DNA of 64,000 bases from positions 1 to 64,000 of the forward strand of contig NW_024104660.1 in assembly GCF_003945595.2 (NCBI RefSeq), read 5' to 3'. The notes beneath the pieces are model-generated. The model had not been told where the DNA came from. It ran no database searches and saw only the letters and a list, made by a program, of their open reading frames with translations. This DNA comes from Pipra filicauda (taxonomy: Eukaryota; Chordata; Aves; Passeriformes; Pipridae). Below are positions 24,347 to 37,965 of this stretch, in pieces; position 1 is the first letter of the stretch; every line of letters begins with the position of its first letter. The translations under genes were made by a program, and so were the position numbers.

Positions 24347-27300
24347 TCTGGGCACCAAAAGTGGAAATTGCCATCTTAATCCTAAGTCCACCAGTTGCTT
24401 TAACTCCCTGTATCCTCCATGCATGCCTCTAGTCACAAAAACGACTCTGCTTTGCTGAAATCCCTCATACTTCTACAATTCCTACTTTTGTGCACGACCG
24501 TGACTGCCTTGCTCTAGCTCTGCTGTGACCTCCTGGTGCTATTCTAGTACTGATGATAATGGATTATGTGATAGACAATTGTGTGATCGAGGCATCCAGA
24601 AAAAATGTATACTCACAAACACAGAGACAGGTGGGACTGAGGAACTGTTTTAACTTCAAGTTTCTACTGTACCAAGTTGGGTACAGGAGTGACTGTTCCT
24701 CTTAAGGGTGAAAGGATAGTGCATTAACCACTATATTACTTTAGTGTCTCCATCTGCCAGCTGGTTTTATGAATCATGAGAGATGATGGCATATCCTTAA
24801 TATTCTTTGACAGTACAATATTTTTACTTAGACTGTCTATTCCAGAATGATGCTTCTCTGATAGAATGGCCAGTCAATCTCACAGCGTGATAAAAAACAG
24901 ATGTAAGATTAGGATGCAAAGTAGTTTTCCAGATACTTGGTCCCAGCATGCTGTACAACCCAGCCCTAGAGTTAACCAGGCAAGTGCTGACACATGTCTT
25001 ATAGCAAAATATCACTCACAGCCACAGTTCAAAGGCCTTGCTACCCTCCAGGGCAATTAATACAGCATCACGTTCAATGGTGCTTGAACCAAATCCATCG
25101 AACTCTCAGGGGAGGAATAGCAAAGCAATCTCAGAGCTCAGACATGAGCAGCATGCTGCTGCAGCTGAAGTTTCAGTCCCTAACAACAGAGTCCTTCCTT
25201 AAGAATGCTTGCGTGACAATTATAAAAAGTAGATTCTTCTTTCATTAAAAGTTATGACAATAGTCTCATTAGTGTCATTAAATGAAAGTTCAGACTCTAG
25301 ATGTGAATCTCCACTTTTTAAATTATTTATCACGAAGGTAGCTCCAAATGTCTTTCCCTAAGTGTTTGGAAATTGGTTTTTGAATGAGAATTTTGAAGAC
25401 CACTTAGAACAAATAAATGAATGATTTGTGCTGCACATATACTTCTTTCTATGAAGTTACATATATATTTTCAGTGATTGTGTTAGTAATACTAACAACC
25501 AACCATAATAACTTTTGCTTCAAGTAAGTACCTAAAATGATCACTTTTCATTTTAGAAATTATGGGCAGATTTGAATACTAATACTTGTGTTATGCAGCA
25601 TTTATTCAACTAATGATGTTATTGAAAGTACTGAGGCATCTCTTAGTGTAATTTGGTACTTGGTGTGAATGAGATTTGATGGCCACCTTGGACCTGGGAC
25701 GCCTGAAATTAGCTCTGATATAATTGTGCTGTGCTATAGAGTGCAGGGAATAACAAATGGCTTTTAATTCCTGATTTCACTTCAGTGGGTCCCACTTTGA
25801 TTTCTATTTGTTAGTGTATGGATGATGTGCTCCCACTGATCCTTCTGTAGTGGTTATGATAGTTCACAAAGAAAGAAAAGCTGTGTGTAGGTGTGCTTTA
25901 TACTCTACTGGACATGAATATTGAACTGAATATTCCTGGGAATTCCCAGACTGGTCATATCCAACAGGAACAAATAAATAGTCCAAGTTTCATTGTAATT
26001 AATGGTAGAGAAAATGAAAGAGTAAAACTTTTTTGCTTTTACTATTGAAGAAAATTAATATTTTAGCGATAGCTCCATGCACCATAGTTTCCTTTAAGGA
26101 GAAGCTGTACAATTTAACAGGATGCATGTTTATATCCTGTCCTATAGATTAAGTGCTTATGGTGGTCAGTTTATTACCAATGTGCGTGCCTGTATTCATT
26201 TGTTTATTTTAAAATTACATTTTTTAATGGATAAAATATTTATAGATGAGAAAGATGAATCTCAACAACCTTTTATTTTCTAGTTTCAGATCTGCACAGT
26301 CAGTTCCACATCAGAATCTCCATACCTGTTTTTCTCTTCTATTAATTCCTCTCAGGTATGCAAGTTTAAAAACTCTCTTGTAACCAAGCTTGATTCCTCA
26401 CATTCACATGTAGTTGCCATGGATGTGGACAAAGATGGTTGTTTCAGATTGCTTCAGAGGTGCTGGGATTTCAGAAACCCCAATAACACCTGTGATATTA
26501 CTGAGCCTTTATGGGGAGGGAAAAACTGTGACATCAAATCATCATTTTTAGACTGATATATTAGTCCCTTTAATACATACCGGTATTAGGAAGTTCTGTC
26601 TTTACATTTGCAGATTATATGATACCTTAAAGCTGGGAGTATTGTCTGTAAGGGATTACTATGATTGGTTTACATATTTTAAGGTGTCTTGTCTAGTGAG
26701 TATAATTGAGGTTGTTGGATAAAACATTTTCTTCTATTTTTTTTACGTGAAAATGCTTGCTTTTTTTCCAGTGGGAAAGCTGGCTGCCATCTGTAGAGCA
26801 TCTTTCCTATAAATTATTATTTTGCTCATTTGTGTTCTCAGTTAAGAAAATTCATCTCCGCCAGATCACTCTAAAACAAAAGTTTGAGGATCTGTTGTCA
26901 AGTGCTTACTTCTTTATCTTTGGCTACCAGAAGCTCAATGCAAAGCAATGCAAAAGGAGTTTTTGTAATTACTACTTTGGAACAAGTAGTTGATGGGCTG
27001 AAAATTGCTTGGTAAAAATCTTTGTGCAGTATTAAAGCATATTGAGATAGAATGTATTGCAAGGTCTATAAACAGGTCAAAAAGATTCCAGAAAGCCAAA
27101 GTTGTTTTAAAGAAACTAACCTGAAATTATTTTAAAAAGTCATGGTTAAAAAACTAAAATTGATTTTTTTTTTCTTTGCTCATGTATTGTCCTTCATTTC
27201 CTGTAACTCATTGTGTTTAATGGGCCTCTGATGCCTCCCTTTTGTATGACTTTCCTTTCATAGCTTGTATTACTTTTATTGCCTCTCTCTAGATCAAAGG

Positions 27301-30300
27301 CATAGGAAGAAGAAAAGAAAAATGATGACTAAGAATGGTGTCTGCAATATTTCACATTTTGACATTATTTTTCTAAATATTCTTACCTTGATTTAATGCA
27401 GCCTTTGCCTGTTATAATTTTAGGAGTCACTATAGATAATTCTTCAACCATCCTGGGTATCCCAACCTTTCATACATTTATGCAAGTGAGTGCTTTACCA
27501 GCCCCAGTGATAAAAATTCAAACCCAATATATTTGGAGATTTTAAGTGCATTTCAGTTTCTTTCTTTAAATTTTATCTGCCATCTGGCTATTCAAGCTAG
27601 TGTAGCTTATATTTTTATTTTCTTCAGAAACTTTGAAAGCTAGAGGCATGACTGTTTTTCTAAAAGAATGCCGAATTATCACATGGCTACAGGCACTGAC
27701 GATTTTAGAAAAAACACCGAACTTTGTGAATAAATAGGAACTCACTTCCATATTTCCTGTGTTGGCTTTCAGAAGCCTAGTGCCTGGTGTCTCTTTGCTC
27801 AGGATGAAACGGAACGCCGGGGCAGTGTGGGGATATGCATCTTGTAAGCACTTAGAACTACTCTCTCGATTCCATTTGATATTCCTTGGAGAAGTTTATT
27901 GCCCTCAGGTGTAGGGTTGAAGGGGCAGGCAACACATGTATGTTTGCAGGCAGTGATCCCTGAGATTGTACAATTTTTGCCAGTGCACACTCAGTCCAAG
28001 GGAAACTGAGAGAGCTCCTGCTTTTTATACGAATTCCCACAGCCTGCTAGTAGTTGTGGCTGCAGTTCTCACAAGGAGTGGCTCTGCTTTGTTGTAGGTA
28101 TTAGCATGAACTTCTCCACAGTGCTGTGATGTCTTTGTCCTCCTTCTCTTCCCATGCCAAACCTCTCCCTCATCCACAGGTTTGGCCTCTTTCAGTAGTG
28201 ATGGCCTTCTAATGCAATGTAAGTAAAACTTGTGATGGTGTAATTCTTTCTGGTAATGACTGCATAGCTGAATATCATCTTCCATTAATCTGTCAGTAAT
28301 TATCCTTATGTTTAGAAATAACAATAATAAATGGATATTTAAAAGCTGAATGGGCCTGGAAGATGTAATTTTAAAGTGGAATTGTACATTGTCTAAATTC
28401 TGCTTGAAGGTACAACTCTATTGACCAAAGGGGGAAATAAAGTCAATGGGGGACATGGTTTAGATTTTATAAAATCTTGAAAACTATGGCTAGTGTATTT
28501 TCCTTTAATTTTCAGCATATGCATTGCCACAGGTACTTGTAGAAGCAAAAAAATTGGTAAATTTAAGTACTTCTGCAGCACAGCATCATTTTCAAAGAAA
28601 TGTGAAAACCTTTGAGAAGTGTTATTTCAACAGAGCAGTTCATTTCTGTAATTGGTCAGACTTATGAAAAGTCATGGATTTGGTGTCTAGTAACAGCCTG
28701 AGTTATCTTCTAACTAAATAAAGCAACCTGTTTCTGGCTTGACCTCATTTTCATATATACATTGGAAAAGTCAGTGATTGTAAACACAGATGGTCTAACA
28801 CATCGTGTCATGCTGCTGCCCTTGTGTTGGAACACAGTTGAATCTTGCATTAAGAATGAGGATTATTATGTCAAATGAAGTACCTAATTAAGAACAGATT
28901 TCAATATTTAATTACTACACAGTAGCTTATTAAAATATTTGCACAAGTGTTTATGATGTTTGGTGGATTAAATACCAATATATTTGTTAACTGTGGAACA
29001 ACTTGCATTGCTCTTGCATCAAATCCAAGAGTTACTCCTGTGATGTTACAGAGGCATTCTAGCCTGAAAAGGCACATTTAATTGTTGTGCATCTGGGACA
29101 GCGTCTGGAGAACTCAGAAGGATTTGGAAGGCAGGATACAGTCAGAGGGTACAGGGAGAATCTGAATGGACAATTTAGTAATCTCATAGGACTGCTACAT
29201 TCCTAAATCAGAAACAGCTGGGTAAAATCTCTGTTTCCAGCTTAGCTGAGCGTCTTCTTCATTATTTAGCATTTGAAGGGCTAAAGGGATCTGTGGATTC
29301 CCACAGCCACCCTAGGATGTGCTCATATTTACAAAACACTGCAATTTCTTCCCTGAAATCATAGATTGATGCCATGGGTGGTTTATTTTCCTGAGTTTAA
29401 AGTATTAATCTTATGAAGTCTGTTATGTTTCAAACTAGAAGTGCATGGTTAATATTTAAATAGACGGAGTTGGATAGATAGATGATCTTTTAACCTAGAC
29501 CCTTGAAGAACCCACCAACTTTCTCCCTCTTTTAAACTATGTGCAAGAGACACATTTCCTTCTCCTGCAACATACATATCATCTTGGTGTATGGTGAAGA
29601 TCCCTTACTGTATTCATGCCATTGGCTTTTTAAGTGATAAAAATAGAAGACCACGATGTCTCTCTTTTCCAGGACAAAAATGTTTCAATATTTGCCTTCT
29701 CTTCTGGCAGCTCATTTAAAAATGATAAACAAACATCTCATCGCTCTTTTCCTTTGGGCCCTTTTCCTCCAGATGAAAGAAAAAATTCCACCATTCAGTT
29801 CCCTAAATGGTGCTTCTTCTGAGGAAGTCATTGTGGCCTCAAATCCTTACATATGGTATTGTACATACGTACTTAATGCTGTGGTCCTGTGAGAGATGTT
29901 AGCAATTTATATCTCCATCTGCAATAAGTTATGACCACCTGCATCAGCTCAACCATGTGCTAATGTGCAAGCCTTCCTCCATTCCTGCTGCCTCCCCAGA
30001 CTGTCATTTCTGGAGGGACTCTGGTGCCTTCAGAGATTGACGTCAGGCTGATACCCCTGACCTTCCACAAGAAATGTGGTCAATCAAGGGCACCGTCCAC
30101 CCCAGCAGAACGGGTGGGTTAACCTTGGGGGAAAAAATGGGATCTGTTGGTGATTAATTTGAAAAAAAAAAGGAGTATCAATGTTCATAATCTGACTGAC
30201 TTCTTACAGGCTGTTCAGAGAGCTCTGCACAATATCATGGTCCCTCTTGTACTGCAGGTATTTGCATGCTCTGATTGTAGAGCTGCTAGATGGGGCCTCT

Positions 30301-33300
30301 ATCAAAAAAACAAAGCAATCACTTGTCATGCATATTTCTAGTTAAATCTAAGTTTAATTTTCCTTTTAAACAATTTAAAATGAGATCGTAGCTTATTGTC
30401 ACCAAATGTTAAGTTACCATAAAATAAATATTTTAGATTTCTACAGCAAGGAGTTAAAAGATTGATGGAATGATAGTTTTGAACAGGGGCAAAATTTTAA
30501 TATTTATTCAATCCAGCAATACTCCTTATAGAGTTACACTCTTTAGATCATTTGTTTTCTCAGTTTCTTTTATTTGAAATTTAATGTGGCTCTGTATATT
30601 TGATATTTCTCTATGTCTCATTGTCAAAGGAGTAAAAGACACTATTGCTGCTCAGTGAAAAATCTTAATTTTTTTATTTCCCTGGTAACTGCCATACAGA
30701 AGTCTCAAAGACCTTTGATATTAGTGATGCAGCTTTGCAGCACCCTTAGAGACCAGCAGCATCATGATCAGTGTCTAAACAATAAGAGAAGTCAGGCAAA
30801 GAGAATTTAAATAACTTGACTAAGCAGACAAACCAGCTTGTGGCATAGCCAGAAAGAGAATGAAGGACTGTTTTGTTTAGAGGAGAACTGTTAATTTCAG
30901 TTTTATTTTTCCCAAGGAAATTATTCCCCGAGTAATATAATTTCAATCATTCTGAAATGATTTGCCAGTTTGACTAGGATTTATGCAACAGTTTTGTCTA
31001 AAAGTTGAAAAAAAGATGGACTTGATTCATAAGTGCTGAGATGAACGTTTTCACCCTGGAGAAGGCAAGGTCTCTCCCTCCCCTTCATGTAAGGAGGAGG
31101 GAAGGAGGGTTTGTGCCTGCAGGGCTGCAAGTGAGGTTTCTGGCCTCTCAGGCAGGCAACACAAATGAATCTTGCTGTTCCACTCTTGGACTACTACACA
31201 AAATTATGACAACAGATTTTTATGGTGAAGTCCTTTGCAACATTCATTTTCCAGAAAGGCTTTGTCTGAACAGACTGGCTTCGAAATATCTCTAATGAAG
31301 TAGTTAGACTAAGTGTTAGAAAGCTGGAGAGAAGTGTTTAAACTCTGTCTAGCAGAGGAGAAAAACATAGGTTTTTTTTTTAGTTGAACAAAAAATGAGA
31401 TGATTTTGTTTGTTTGTTATAAAAATTGTTTACATGGGTTTTTCCCTATGTTTTAGTCGTATGTACTTTCCTTTATGGCTTCACCTCATTGCATTATCCT
31501 TAGAAGTGTATGCCAGGGTGCAGTGAATTGGTTTTGTCAGTAATTCTGAAAAAATTAGCAAAAACTTTTTTGACTTATGTCACTTGATTGGGCCTGATTA
31601 TTCTGCAAATGTATGTCACTGCTGTTTCTGAGTACATCTGTAAGGATGAGCCAGGTCTTACACCTCACTTGCAGCTGAACTGATACTTCTTCACCTCCTT
31701 GGAATCTTGAATAAATTTTCAAATTAGAGTTGTGGATAATGCTTTGTGGATAACATAAGCCAAGACATTTGGTAAGTTGATTTGAGTTTAACTCTGTCAA
31801 AGGAATGAGAGAAGTGGATGTTTTCCTATTGTACATTATTGATATTTGGTGCATTATACAAGTTGTTGCACAACTGGAAGTAAACTCATGGAGTTTCACT
31901 GTTCATTTATCCCTAACAGTATAGCTAATCATTATAGTCAGTAAATATTTTCCCTATTTATACCAGTCCTGTCCTGAGATCTCAGCTTGATTTCCAGGCC
32001 TTTCATGTGAGTACAAGGTTACTGAGGTATGTAAGAATTACTTTGGAAATCTAATTATTTTTCCTGCTCAAATAGTAGCACATACTGCAGTGCTGGAACT
32101 TGGGAGAAATTCACAGCAGATAATTTAAGAGATTTTTACCGCCTTCTCTGTACAAATGTTTTAAGCATCTTTTGCTGCAATTTGCTTGCCTACTTTTTCA
32201 TATTATGTAGTTAATTCTGTGTGAACAAGTTCAGGCCATTTGATTTTTAACAATCTGCTCCATGTAGATGACATTCACATTGGTTTTTTTACCAAGACTG
32301 TCTGGCAATCTGCTCTTTTCTAATTCTAATGCAGTGTTGTAAATGCTTTAGTACAGGGGCTTTGTTCTATCAGGCTAAGGGAGAAAGAAAAAGTAGAAGA
32401 TGAGTTAATCTTGAAGTTTGACTTTAATATTTCTTGCTGGTCCTGTCCTAAGAAAAAGCATAAGACATCTGGACACAGTGTTCAAATTGTTGTGATCCTT
32501 TTCTGCCTCACGGAGAAAGATATTATTTAAGCTTACTAGCTTTCAAGAAACTTGAGGTTCCTTTTTCGGCTATAATGTTTATGGCATCTGATTGCATGTG
32601 CATTCTTTCACATGACTCTGTTTGAAAGACTTGTCAGATCCTTGACTGGTTTATTTGATTCCCCTGGGTACCTGAACTTTGAAGGTGGATATAATTTTCT
32701 TAATCTCTGTATCCTCAGATCAGGAGCACAAGCTATTTCATATAAACGCCTTTTTAAATGCTGCCTTTTTGGGAACAGCTACATATTTTTAAGTGTCTTT
32801 TTCCCAACTCAAACTGAATAAAACTGCTTTCTTGGGCCTATGGGCAACGTGAAATGAATTCACTGGCCTTCCTGTTTGTAGACTGTATTGTTGTTTTTGT
32901 GCTTGTCGTAGCAGTTCCTTCTTCAATGCTTAGAAGAGTATTTGCACTCTCCTTTTTTTTTGTGAAGACAGTTCTTAAAGGAAGTTAAAAAAGACCAACA
33001 CTAAAGGGAGGTAGTAGCAATAAAATCCCAAGGTTGAGAGTAACAGTGTTATTTTGGCTAAGGAATTTTGAGAGAATTTAAACTCTAACTCATGCCTGAG
33101 GGTTACATCTTTTGTCAGTTGAAATCTTGGAGCTGAAAAGGAAGCAGGTAGTTCAACAAGTAAGCTGAGGAATATGAACAGAGGAAAGCAGTAACTAAGT
33201 TGTGAAGGATCATGGAAGTAGCTTAGGTGTTAGGTGGAATGGCTTTGGACAGTGATGAAGGAGATTTGGCAGGCATCAAAAGGTAGTGGGCTATATTTAT

Positions 33301-34600
33301 TAGACAGCAGTTCAACATGTTGTACATATTGGTTGTGTTAGTAACAGGCTGAGGTGCTACCTGACAAGTAAACACTGGAGAAAATACAAATGTCACCATT
33401 TCCCTGCTGTGCTTCTGATGTCTTTTGTGATTCAGAGGTTCATAAGTTTGGAAATAATTTAGTAAAGGTTTTTTAGGCAGTTGTACTAGGAATCTCTTTT
33501 AGTGTGGGCAGAGTTCCAGTGTGAATCACAGAGGTCTTTTTGACTAGTCCACAGAGACCAGATTAGTTGTCAAAGACAAAAATGGATGAGTACTCTGTTT
33601 CTAGCATTTCAATAACAACAATATTTTTTGTCTTGCCTCATTTGGCTTACAATTTAAACACACTATCCAGAAAAGTTTTGTTTCATTTTTATAGAACAAA
33701 AATAGATGTTTAGGGATTTGCATTTGAAGTTCATGCAGAAAAGTGTTGGCACAGCTGGGAACTAAACTTTGAGCTCCTCGTTCCTAGACTAGAGACTAAA
33801 TTGAAAGACTCTTCTCCCTGTGTTTACAGATCCTTCAGTGACACAGATAAACGTTATGGTATGAAATACAATTCAGCTGATTTACATCAATAGGGAACTG
33901 ACCTTTTATAAGAAGATAAAACTTCAGAGTTTGATTATCCACTTGAAATCTATTTTGATTTCTAAATACAAGGACTTTAATCCAGCAGAGCGAATGTCCC
34001 TTGCAGATTAAAATCCATCTTGTTTCATTCTATATCTGCTCTATCTTGTAATAAGGTTATACAGAGAGAAGGCTACTTTTTTTTCTTGTAGTCATGCAAC
34101 AGTCTGTTGGGTATTTGGATTCCATGCTTGTCATGTGTCATACTGGCATCTGTTAACCCTGTTAAGCTTGTTTCTTACAGAAAGACACAATCACTATATG
34201 TGATTATGGGCTGGGGGAAGAAAATGAACAAAAACACTGCAAAATTAATTGTAGGACTATGCTCAGTGAATAGAAATGATAATGAAAAATATGTCATGGA
34301 AAAAGGAAATAAAGGAGAGAGGTATGTTAGCAGAATGACTTTTAAGAAGAGGTAAAATTTGGATTTGATTTTTGTGGTTGTTGTTACTTTTAATGATTCA
34401 ATAATATTGAGGCTTAGCTGTATGGGAAGTTCCTCAGTTGTTTGCATCTTTAAAGAACACTGTAAAAAATCTAAACTAGAGGGACTGACATATGTATTTT
34501 TAAATCTTTTGTAGTATATATGATTTATCAATTCAGAGTGGTAACCAGGAAAGGATCTGACTGAATTGTGGAATGGGAGAAGATCTTTCTTTTTTTCTCT
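24347..34600. other. Non-coding AT-rich DNA, no gene recognised
   Basis: Ten kilobases without a recognisable gene, repeat family or RNA. Open stretches reach at most 114 codons (31555-31899, -), apart from the 158-codon minus frame that runs into the C run at the right edge; none has a recognisable domain. The segment around 30000-30130 is somewhat richer in GC and may contain an old repeat, but I could not name it. Confidence 0.7.
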
Positions 34601-34612
34601 CCCCCCCCCCCC
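34601..34612. repeat. Poly-C run (C12) in a pyrimidine tract
   Basis: Twelve C bases lie between a TCTTTCTTTTTTTCTCT stretch and a T6 run, forming a polypyrimidine tract of about 40 bases (34585-34618). The longest stop-free frame in the window (158 codons, 34175-34651, -) reads through it as a glycine/lysine-rich low-complexity peptide. This argues that the frame is not a gene. Confidence 0.85.
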
Positions 34613-35355
34613 TTTTTTGGTTATTAATAATAATTGCCAACCATGTACCATTTCTGTTGAACTCTTGAATCTCTCTCTTCTGGGAGCAATATTTTTTGTG
34701 GCACTTTGACATGTTTAGCTGATTCTTCACCTGACATTTCATTAACTCATTGATCTTGATTTTTTTTCTCTTACAGGGATGAAAACTGAGACAGCATATT
34801 GGTGTGCAGCAAGTGTGAGTGAGACCAGGTTTGAATTCAGTGATAGAATCCTGCCTCCCACCAGCCTGCTGCTCCAAACATGCTAATGTGTCTTCTGGGA
34901 TTCTGAGACTGCAGTTAGAGTTTGGCTAATAATACAACCTATATAATCTCCACCATCATGTTAATGACTGCTGTTCTAGCACAAGCTCATGCCTAAGAAA
35001 ATAGTAAACCTGACTGAGGAATGGATTTGGCTTAAAAAGAACCTGGGAAACATCCCTATTTTATTTTTCAACTAAATCATTTCTAGTTCTGGGTAGTTGG
35101 GTGTCTGCCAAATGCTTTTAATGCTCTGGTACAATGGATAAGAACTGGCAACAGCGATGTGAGATTGCCATTATTTCACCTCAGCCCTGCTGTGAAAAAG
35201 TTGTTGTGAAAAGGGAGGAAATGCTTTGAGATGTTTTGCCTGTATTGCTACTACTTGATGCCAGGACAAGCCTGCATCTAAGTGGAAACTAAATGGAAAA
35301 TGGTCTGGAAACCTCAGAAATCTTTCTTCTTTCTGGTTTTAGAATAATTTTTTAA

Positions 35356-35373
35356 TTTTTTTTTTTTTTTTTT
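35356..35373. repeat. Poly-T run
   Basis: About 18 consecutive T bases follow a T-rich lead-in (AATTTTTTAA). This is a simple mononucleotide repeat, with no element recognised next to it. Confidence 0.8.
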
Positions 35374-36286
35374 GTCTAATGTTGAAAACTTTTTAAATCA
35401 TTTACCTGTATTTTTTTCTCTGAATCTCTGTGTTTTCCTTTGCTGAGACTCTGCAGATGCCTTTTAACACATGATACACTCAGGGAACATGAAGAGATTC
35501 TTTGTTGTACAGGAAAACAATGCACCTGGAAGTAATGTTCTATATGTTATGGACAATCTACGTAGGTGAATCCTGGCTGGGACTGGGACAACAAACTTGG
35601 TTTCTGATGAGGGGAAAAAAGAATACTATGTCCTTCTTAGTGCTGAATAGGATAGAAAATAGAAAAGATGTTTTGCTGTTCTTGATAGATATTGACAGGA
35701 AATATAATTAAATCTTTAAATAAATGTTTCTAGAGGTCCACATCTGTGTGGTCCTCTTTTTCTCCAGTGTTAGGCTACAGTAGTTGAACTGCTGATTAAT
35801 GAAACTATATTAAACCTAACCTGAATTTGGAATTTTTATTTTTTTTTTAATTATTTTTATTTGTTATTAATTAGGGATACTTTTTTAGTGTGTGCTGCTG
35901 ACCAGAGCCAAGGTCATCTGCATCTATCTACATCTTGAGCTGTGGGTGAGTTCCAGTTGTACATTCAGTCTCTATTCCCAAGTGCAAAGTTCCCTTTTTT
36001 AACTACATTAACAGTAGACTTGTGTTTTCATTTTTGATAGTCATAATAATTTCCATAAATATGTATATACTTTCAAACATTTCCATTAAGACTACTAGCT
36101 GTGGCTTTGACTCTGGCATTGTCTTAAAAGAGACGTGACACAGGCTGTACCACAAAATTGAAGGCACTTCAATACAACTGGTCGTTATCAAGGTTTCTGT
36201 CTCCATTCAGAATAAGGCAGAATTTTCCTCACTGCAAGTTGCTTCACATGGAGACGTTCTGCCAGCAGATAAAACTGGGTTGTTTG

Positions 36287-36307
36287 TTTTTTTTTTTTTT
36301 TTTTTTT
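36287..36307. repeat. Poly-T run (about T21)
   Basis: A TTGTTTG lead-in runs into about 21 T bases and then CCACAGCAG. The T run plus CCACAG looks like a strong splice acceptor, but no open frame or donor of interest follows within a reasonable exon length. The simple-repeat reading is preferred. Confidence 0.8.
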
Positions 36308-37234
36308 CCACAGCAGCTAAAGTATTGTATTTACATTATCTGAGAGTGCAATTAAGCCTTTAAGCTGAAAGTTTCCGGGTTTGAGCATACAAAGAGAATG
36401 TCTGGAAAGAGTGAGAAAGATTGAGCAGTGCTAAACGCTGCAGACTGTTTGATGGGTACCATTAGAATGGACAGAACTCAACCTAAAGGCTTTTATAGGG
36501 GACAAAGGAATATCCTATACGGCTGTTACCAGACATGTAAATGTCTCACTTTTAAAACTCCAAGAAAATGACAAGCAAGGCGCAATATCAGCTGCGTTAT
36601 ACAAAGTTCCACTTTTGGATCACAGTTCTTTATTCCATTATCTCTTTGTTGCTGCTTTTGGCTTTTATCACTACAATATTACATGTCTGTCTGCTGAAAT
36701 GGCTGAATCCTGCCTTCTCCTCTAGTTCTTTGCCTGTCCTTTGCAGATACCCTAGGGAGGGAGGAAGGAAAGGGACTTCAAATGAGGAAGGAGGTTAGGA
36801 GAGAGATTCAGGAAATAACAGCTTCCTCCTAGTTACACAACTCTGAAGTTCTGGTCAATATTTTCAATAAAAACTCAAGTGATGAAACAGAGGGACTGCT
36901 AGACTTATGTATGACTTGAACATTTTTTAGATTTAAATTAGAAATAAAAATTATTTAGAAAGTTGAAGATGTGACTTGGAAAAGTCAGGATATTGTCCAG
37001 AAAGGAAGAGTGGAATTTCAGCATTTAGGCAGATCTAATCAACTGCTTTAGTATTTGGTGTAGGAACTTGGGACAATACCAGTTCTGAAGGAAAATATCT
37101 GTCTTAGAATTACAGCTGAGTTGGGTTATGACAAGGGCTTCCTGATGCTGTGAGTAGAACAAACCTGGCTGTGTGTGCAGCACAACCTGCCAGACACGTG
37201 GAGTCCAGTTTCTGCTCTGTTCCCTGCAGCAGTC

Positions 37235-37710
37235 CTAGCTGGAGGAGGCTGTCCAGCTCTGGACACTGTGTGGTGTGATGGATATTTGCCAACTGGAGAG
37301 AGTGTAGTAGAGGGCGAGGAGGATGGTCAGTAACTTGAAACACAGGGAAAGTTTGAATAAACTGGGGTGGTTTAGACTAGATAAAAGATTAATTTAAAAA
37401 TACAGAACAAGGTGCTGCAAAGAGGGAGGGAGTACTTAGCCCTTCACATCTAATGGCTGGGACAAGAAATTATGGAGTTATACTGCAGCTAAACATATTT
37501 AAACACTGAGCTAGGATAAACCTACCTGAGAAGGATAGTGACATATTGGAATGAATTACTAGCAGAAGCTGCTTGAGACTCCATAATTCTACAGAGGAAC
37601 TCTTAAGGAATGTAAACTATAGATCTGTCAGGAATGGTATAGTTATCATGGTTCTTCCTTGGGGAAGGGATATGGTCTAAGGGATTTCTCATGTCTGCTA
37701 CAGAGACAGA
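37235..37710 (+). mobile_element. Old CR1 LINE fragment, 3' region, sense orientation
   Basis: The order of landmarks follows the CR1 3' region. GCTCTGGACACTGTGTGG (cf. AGCTCTGGG...) comes first, then GTAGAGGGCGAGGAGGATGGTC (cf. AGAGGAGGGCAACAAAGATGGT). CTGGGGTGGTTTAGACTAGA (cf. CTGGGGTTGTTTAGTCTGGA) follows, then a GGGACAAGAAATTATGGAG block and GAATTACTAGCAGAAGCTG near the 3' end. The final landmark is a GGAGGTGTT-type region decayed beyond recognition. Divergence is high, with several indels, so it is an old copy. It probably stops short of the true 3' terminus, and the left boundary is approximate. Confidence 0.7.
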
Positions 37711-37767
37711 TTGTTTTTTTTAAACCTAAGTAACTCTGTTTGGCTGATGTTTTTTCTTTTTTCTTCT

Positions 37768-37784
37768 CCCCCCCCCCCCCCCCC
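37768..37784. repeat. Poly-C run (C17)
   Basis: Seventeen uninterrupted C bases end a pyrimidine-rich stretch (about 37743-37784) between two CR1 fragments. The minus strand carries G17, which can form G-quadruplexes. The run length is likely polymorphic and prone to sequencing error. Confidence 0.85.
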
Positions 37785-37822
37785 TCAACCGGGAGATATA
37801 GATTAAGTAGGTCAAGTCAGTA

Positions 37823-37965
37823 AGATCACAGGATAAATCAAGTGGGAAGGGACTTCAGGGGGTCTCTTGATCAACCCTGTTCAAGGCAGGGTGAGCTATG
37901 AGATCAGACATGGTTACTCAGGGCTTCAACCATTTGGGTCTTGAAAACCTCCAAGGATGAAGACA
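37823..37965 (-). mobile_element. CR1 LINE fragment, 3' end, antisense orientation
   Basis: Starting at GATCACAGGATAAATCAAG, the + strand matches the reverse complement of a CR1 3' end: GTGGGAAGGGACTTCAGGGG, TCTTGATCAACCCTGTTCAAG, GCAGGGTGAGCTATGAGATC, GGGTCTTGAAAACCTCCAAG, GATGAAGAC. The match is lost after about 37965. It is a 5'-truncated, non-functional copy. It faces the preceding CR1 fragment tail to tail. Confidence 0.85.

Noticed and set aside
34175..34651. 158-codon minus-strand open frame, the longest in the window
   Set aside because: It reads through a poly-C/T tract as low-complexity glycine/lysine sequence, has no recognisable domain, and a few frames of this length are expected in 64 kb.
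36268..36360. Splice acceptor formed by the T21 run plus CCACAG
   Set aside because: No convincing donor or maintained open frame follows. Homopolymer T runs before a chance CAG are expected in AT-rich DNA.
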